Assembly: GCF_009362785.1 (NCBI RefSeq)
Contig: NZ_WHNQ01000041.1
Span: 1 to 48,079, forward strand
Direction of reading: 5' to 3'
DNA: 48,079 nucleotides
Source of the DNA: Paraburkholderia atlantica
GTDB taxonomy: Bacteria > Pseudomonadota > Gammaproteobacteria > Burkholderiales > Burkholderiaceae
Shown: piece after piece, positions 44,881 through 48,079 of the stretch
Position numbering within the stretch: position 1 is the first letter of the stretch
Layout: each line of letters opens with the position of its first letter
Notes under the pieces: generated by a model
What the model was told of the DNA's origin: nothing
What the model saw: only the letters and a program-made list of their open reading frames with translations
The model's database searches: none
Position numbers and translations under genes: made by a program

Positions 44881-47800
44881 ATGTTAAATCGTATTTCCTT
44901 GGCGCGCCCGGATCATGGGGCGAATAAGCAGTTAACCTTATCAAAGGTGTCTAGCGTTATTGTCGGTAGCGGTACGCTAGCCATTAGGTGTGCTCAGCTA
45001 GCCCAAGAAAGGGGGCACGTGATCCGCGCGGTACTTTGTGCGGACTCCCGGTTTTCCGAGTGGGCCACCGGTGCCAATATCCTGTGTTGTAGCAGCGTCG
45101 ACGAGCTCTCGACATTTATAGATATTGAGCCCGTTGAATATATATTTTCTGTCGCCAATCCGTTCATATTGCCAGTGGGTATGCTTAGGCAGGCACGTCA
45201 AGGCGCTTTCAATTATCACGATGGACCCCTCCCTCAATATGCGGGAACTCATGCCACTTCTTGGGCCTTGCTTGCTGGTGAAAGCGAATATGCAATTACG
45301 TGGCATTGTATGGATCAAGGCGTCGATACTGGTGATGTGGTCGTTCGGCGTCAGGTTTTAATAACGCCGACCGACACTGCATTCACCCTAAACATTAGAT
45401 GTTATGAAGCTGCTATCGAGGGGTTCCGTGAGTTGTTAATTGGATTGACCGATGGGGCCCTCGATATACGTCCGCAAAGGATGCTGGACAGGAGCTACTT
45501 TCCGAGATATCGAAGGCCCGATGTTGGGGGCTGTTTACGTTGGGATCGATCTGCGGAAGATTTGTCTGCAATGGTGCGGGCCTTGGATTTCGGAGCAAAT
45601 TATCCAAATCCGTTGGGAATGCCAAAGGTTATCTTGGTCGATGATCTTGTGGCAGTCAAACGCGTAAAGGTTCTGGATCGATGCTCGGATGAGCTTCCGG
45701 GTTCCTTGCTGGGGATCCACCGTTGGAATTGGCGTGTCGCGACAGCTACGCAAGATGTCGATGTTTGGTTTTCTGGTCCGGACGGTCAATCTATTGACGC
45801 GTCGGCGCTCGCGAAGCATCACGGTCTGGATATCGGAGACCGTCTTCACATATTCGGTGTAGAACAGGCGTCGAGCATTACTTCCGAGCTCGAAATGTTA
45901 GCCGTGCAAGAGTCATTTTGGCGCCAGCGGCTTGCCGGGTTCAGATCGTTGCAGCTTCCCTTTTTTTTGTCGTCGGCTTTGGCCATGACGAAATGGCAGT
46001 CCAGTTCGGAGAATGCTTTTAGCGTTTTGGCTGAATTGGCACCGATCGAGCGCATGGTACACATAGTGGTCGGCTGGCTAATCTATCTTTCCCGCATCTC
46101 AGGTGAATCTGAGCTTCAGTTGGGATGGAGTCCTACGCTCAATGTATCGGGAGTTGCATCGGAAGCAACAGGGTTGCATATTGCCGCAGTCGTGCCGATG
46201 AAAATTGTAGTTGATCTCGATGATGCTTTTGCAGAGGTGCGTAGGACAGTTGAGACCGAATTCGCTCTGCTTCGAGCACACAAAAGTTTTGCTGGGGATC
46301 TCGTTGCACGCTACCCGGCGTTAAAGAACATAGAGGCACTTCGATCGCGGTGCCCGTGGCCGATTGGTATCACGATAAGGGAAGGTGCTTCTTCGCATGA
46401 GCTGGGATCAGCGCCGAATTCTGGAATACTTCGCTCGGGCAACGTGCTGACGCTTGAAGTGTGCTCTTTGGACGGTAGCTTTCGATGGCACTTCGACAGA
46501 AGCCGCTTGGCACCGGAGAATGTCGAACGTATTACACAGCATTTGGAAAAATTGTTGGGTGCTGTGATGGCTGAGCCTCGGCAGCCGGTGGGCCGCATCG
46601 ACATCCTGCCGGCGGCGGAGCGCGGGTATCTGCTGGAGGAGCTGAACCGCACGGAGGCGGCGTATCCGTCGGAGCGGTGCATCCATGAGCTGTTCGAGGC
46701 GCAGGTGCGGCGGGCACCGGAGGCGGTGGCGCTGGTGCATGAGAATGAGAGACTGAGCTATGGGGAGCTCAACGCGCGGGCCAACCGGCTGGCCCATCAT
46801 CTGGTCGCACTCGGAGTCAGGCCGGACCAGCCGGTGGGGATCTGCGTGGAGCGCAGCGCGGCGATGGTGGTGGGGCTCTTGGCGATCCTGAAGGCGGGGG
46901 GCGCGTATGTGCCGCTGGATGCGGCGTATCCGGGCACGCGGCTGCGGCAGATTCTGGGGGAGGCGGCGCCGCGGCTGGTGCTGGCCGATGCGGCGGGGCG
47001 TGCGGCGCTGGGCGGGGAGGCGCTCGCTGGGGTGGGGCTGGTGGAGCTGGAGGCGCAGTCGCTGGCGTGGGCCGGGCAGCCGTCATCGGATCCGGATGCG
47101 CGCGCGCTGGGCCTGGGCCCGCACCATCTGGCCTATGTGATCTACACCTCGGGCTCCACCGGCACGCCCAAGGGCGTCATGGTCGAGCACAGAAACCTGT
47201 TGAATTATTTGCAATGGTCACATCGCAGTTATTACGAAGAAGCGTTGAATGGTTCGCCGATATTACATTCGTTGAGCTTTGACGGCATCGTTACAACTTT
47301 ATTCGGGCCCCTGTTGGCAGGTGCAGCGCTGTATCTTCTAAAACCTCCTGTTGAAACTGATTTACTTTCTCCTGCTAACGATGGTCGGGTCTACGATTTG
47401 ATCAAGCTGACGCCTTCGCACCTGAGCCTGTTAAACCGGCAACTGGAGTGTTACGAAGGTCCGGCTCCGACGAAGGCACTGATGGTTGGTGGGGAACCGT
47501 TAGTACCTGCGGATATTCAGTTTTGGCGAAAGCGCTTCCCGAATGTGCGTCTGATCAACCACTTCGGTCCTACAGAAGCGACAGTTGGAAGCGTCACATT
47601 TGAAATATCCAAAGTTATCGATGGATCCGCCTCTATCCCGATCGGCCGTCCGATTGCGAACACGCGGGTGTACGTGCTGGACGGTCATGGCGAGCCGGTG
47701 CCGTTCGGGGCGGCTGGGGAGCTCTACATTGGCGGGGCGGGGGTGGCGCGTGGCTACCTGAACCGCCCCGAGCTGACAGCAGAGCGGTTCATCGCCAGTC

Positions 47801-48079
47801 CCTTTGTGGAGGGCGATCGGCTGTACCGCACGGGGGACCTGGCGCGGTACCTGCCGGACGGCAATCTGGAGTTTCTGGGGCGCACCGACGAGCAGGTCAA
47901 GGTCCGGGGCTTTCGCATCGAGCCGGGCGAGGTGGCCGCGCACCTGTGCGGACATGCGTGGGTGCGCGAGGCGGTGGTGGTGGCGCGCGAGGAGCGGGCC
48001 GGCGAGCCGCAGCTGGTGGCGTATGTGGTGGCCGCAGAGGAGGCGCAGGAAGCGCAGCTTGCGGCGACGCTGCGCGCGC
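44881..48079 (+). CDS. Nonribosomal peptide synthetase, formylating initiation module (cut by window end)
   Basis: An open frame of 1066 codons from ATG 44881 (GGAG six bases upstream) to the window end. Residues about 15-270 are a formyltransferase domain: FNYHDGPLPQYAGTHATSW and WHCMDQGVDTGDVVVR give catalytic Asn111, His113 and Asp149, with the same Asn-to-Asp spacing as Met-tRNA formyltransferase; FPRYRRPDVGGCLRW continues it. Residues about 340-565 resemble only the C-terminal lobe of a condensation domain (SFWRQRLAGFRSLQLPFF, VGWLIYLSRISGESELQLGW); no HHxxxDG was found. The adenylation domain (about 590-1050) has YTSGSTGTPKGVMVEH, FGPTEATVG, YRTGDLARYL and KVRGFRIEPGEV. The pocket residues read D-G-T-K-M-G-H-V-G, nearest to aspartate codes. 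A starter unit of N-formyl-aspartate type is inferred. Confidence 0.93.
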   Translation, partial: MLNRISLARPDHGANKQLTLSKVSSVIVGSGTLAIRCAQLAQERGHVIRAVLCADSRFSEWATGANILCCSSVDELSTFIDIEPVEYIFSVANPFILPVGMLRQARQGAFNYHDGPLPQYAGTHATSWALLAGESEYAITWHCMDQGVDTGDVVVRRQVLITPTDTAFTLNIRCYEAAIEGFRELLIGLTDGALDIRPQRMLDRSYFPRYRRPDVGGCLRWDRSAEDLSAMVRALDFGANYPNPLGMPKVILVDDLVAVKRVKVLDRCSDELPGSLLGIHRWNWRVATATQDVDVWFSGPDGQSIDASALAKHHGLDIGDRLHIFGVEQASSITSELEMLAVQESFWRQRLAGFRSLQLPFFLSSALAMTKWQSSSENAFSVLAELAPIERMVHIVVGWLIYLSRISGESELQLGWSPTLNVSGVASEATGLHIAAVVPMKIVVDLDDAFAEVRRTVETEFALLRAHKSFAGDLVARYPALKNIEALRSRCPWPIGITIREGASSHELGSAPNSGILRSGNVLTLEVCSLDGSFRWHFDRSRLAPENVERITQHLEKLLGAVMAEPRQPVGRIDILPAAERGYLLEELNRTEAAYPSERCIHELFEAQVRRAPEAVALVHENERLSYGELNARANRLAHHLVALGVRPDQPVGICVERSAAMVVGLLAILKAGGAYVPLDAAYPGTRLRQILGEAAPRLVLADAAGRAALGGEALAGVGLVELEAQSLAWAGQPSSDPDARALGLGPHHLAYVIYTSGSTGTPKGVMVEHRNLLNYLQWSHRSYYEEALNGSPILHSLSFDGIVTTLFGPLLAGAALYLLKPPVETDLLSPANDGRVYDLIKLTPSHLSLLNRQLECYEGPAPTKALMVGGEPLVPADIQFWRKRFPNVRLINHFGPTEATVGSVTFEISKVIDGSASIPIGRPIANTRVYVLDGHGEPVPFGAAGELYIGGAGVARGYLNRPELTAERFIASPFVEGDRLYRTGDLARYLPDGNLEFLGRTDEQVKVRGFRIEPGEVAAHLCGHAWVREAVVVAREERAGEPQLVAYVVAAEEAQEAQLAATLRA

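Overview
The DNA is GC-rich with Burkholderia-type codon use. The protein families (DadA-like FAD oxidases, Dpp-type ABC transporter, XRE-cupin regulator, Sfp-type PPTase, large NRPS) fit the Burkholderiaceae. Many pseudogenes and insertion-sequence remnants next to an NRPS gene suggest a host-associated lineage undergoing gene decay. Mycetohabitans (endofungal Burkholderia) is my best guess, but this is inference, not identification.

Layout. (1) 1-2.0 kb: the N-terminal end of an IS110 transposase and a frameshifted tyrosine recombinase. (2) 2.0-8.2 kb: a decayed amine or opine uptake and catabolism locus. It holds remnants of a fused Dpp-type ATPase, a peptide-binding protein, an FAD oxidase, a class III aminotransferase and an MFS exporter; only one aldo/keto reductase is still open. 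(3) 8.2-15.5 kb: an intact leftward operon (GNAT, D-2-hydroxyacid dehydrogenase, tartrate/D-malate-type dehydrogenase, semialdehyde dehydrogenase, AstE-like hydrolase, cupin, FAD oxidase), divergent from an XRE-cupin regulator. (4) 16.8-26.2 kb: an intact rightward operon (aldehyde dehydrogenase, HAD hydrolase, PuuB-like oxidase, amino-acid ABC transporter, three-subunit amine dehydrogenase, short AraC regulator). (5) 26.2-35.8 kb: Lrp regulator, class III aminotransferase and tandem-GNAT protein leftward; Dpp-type transporter with fused ATPases and a second short AraC regulator rightward. Together, regions 3-5 look like import of an amino compound, oxidative or transaminative deamination to aldehydes and 2-oxo acids, and oxidation into central metabolism. 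The exact substrate cannot be read from sequence.

(6) 35.8-44.9 kb: a visibly AT-richer, patchwork island. Its most striking gene, at 37.5-38.5 kb, encodes a secreted homologue of the Shiga toxin A subunit with all five active-site positions conserved. It is followed by a small secreted protein gene that appears broken by a 5-bp duplication. Next come a decayed Pycsar anti-phage system (PycTIR and PycC, both multiply broken), an intact Sfp-type phosphopantetheinyl transferase, and remnants of IS5, IS110, rve-type and serine-recombinase genes.

(7) 44.9 kb to the end: the start of an NRPS whose initiation module has a formyltransferase domain fused to the C-terminal lobe of a condensation domain, then an adenylation domain with an aspartate-like code and a mosaic base composition. 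The gene runs off the window. No tRNA, rRNA or CRISPR array was seen.
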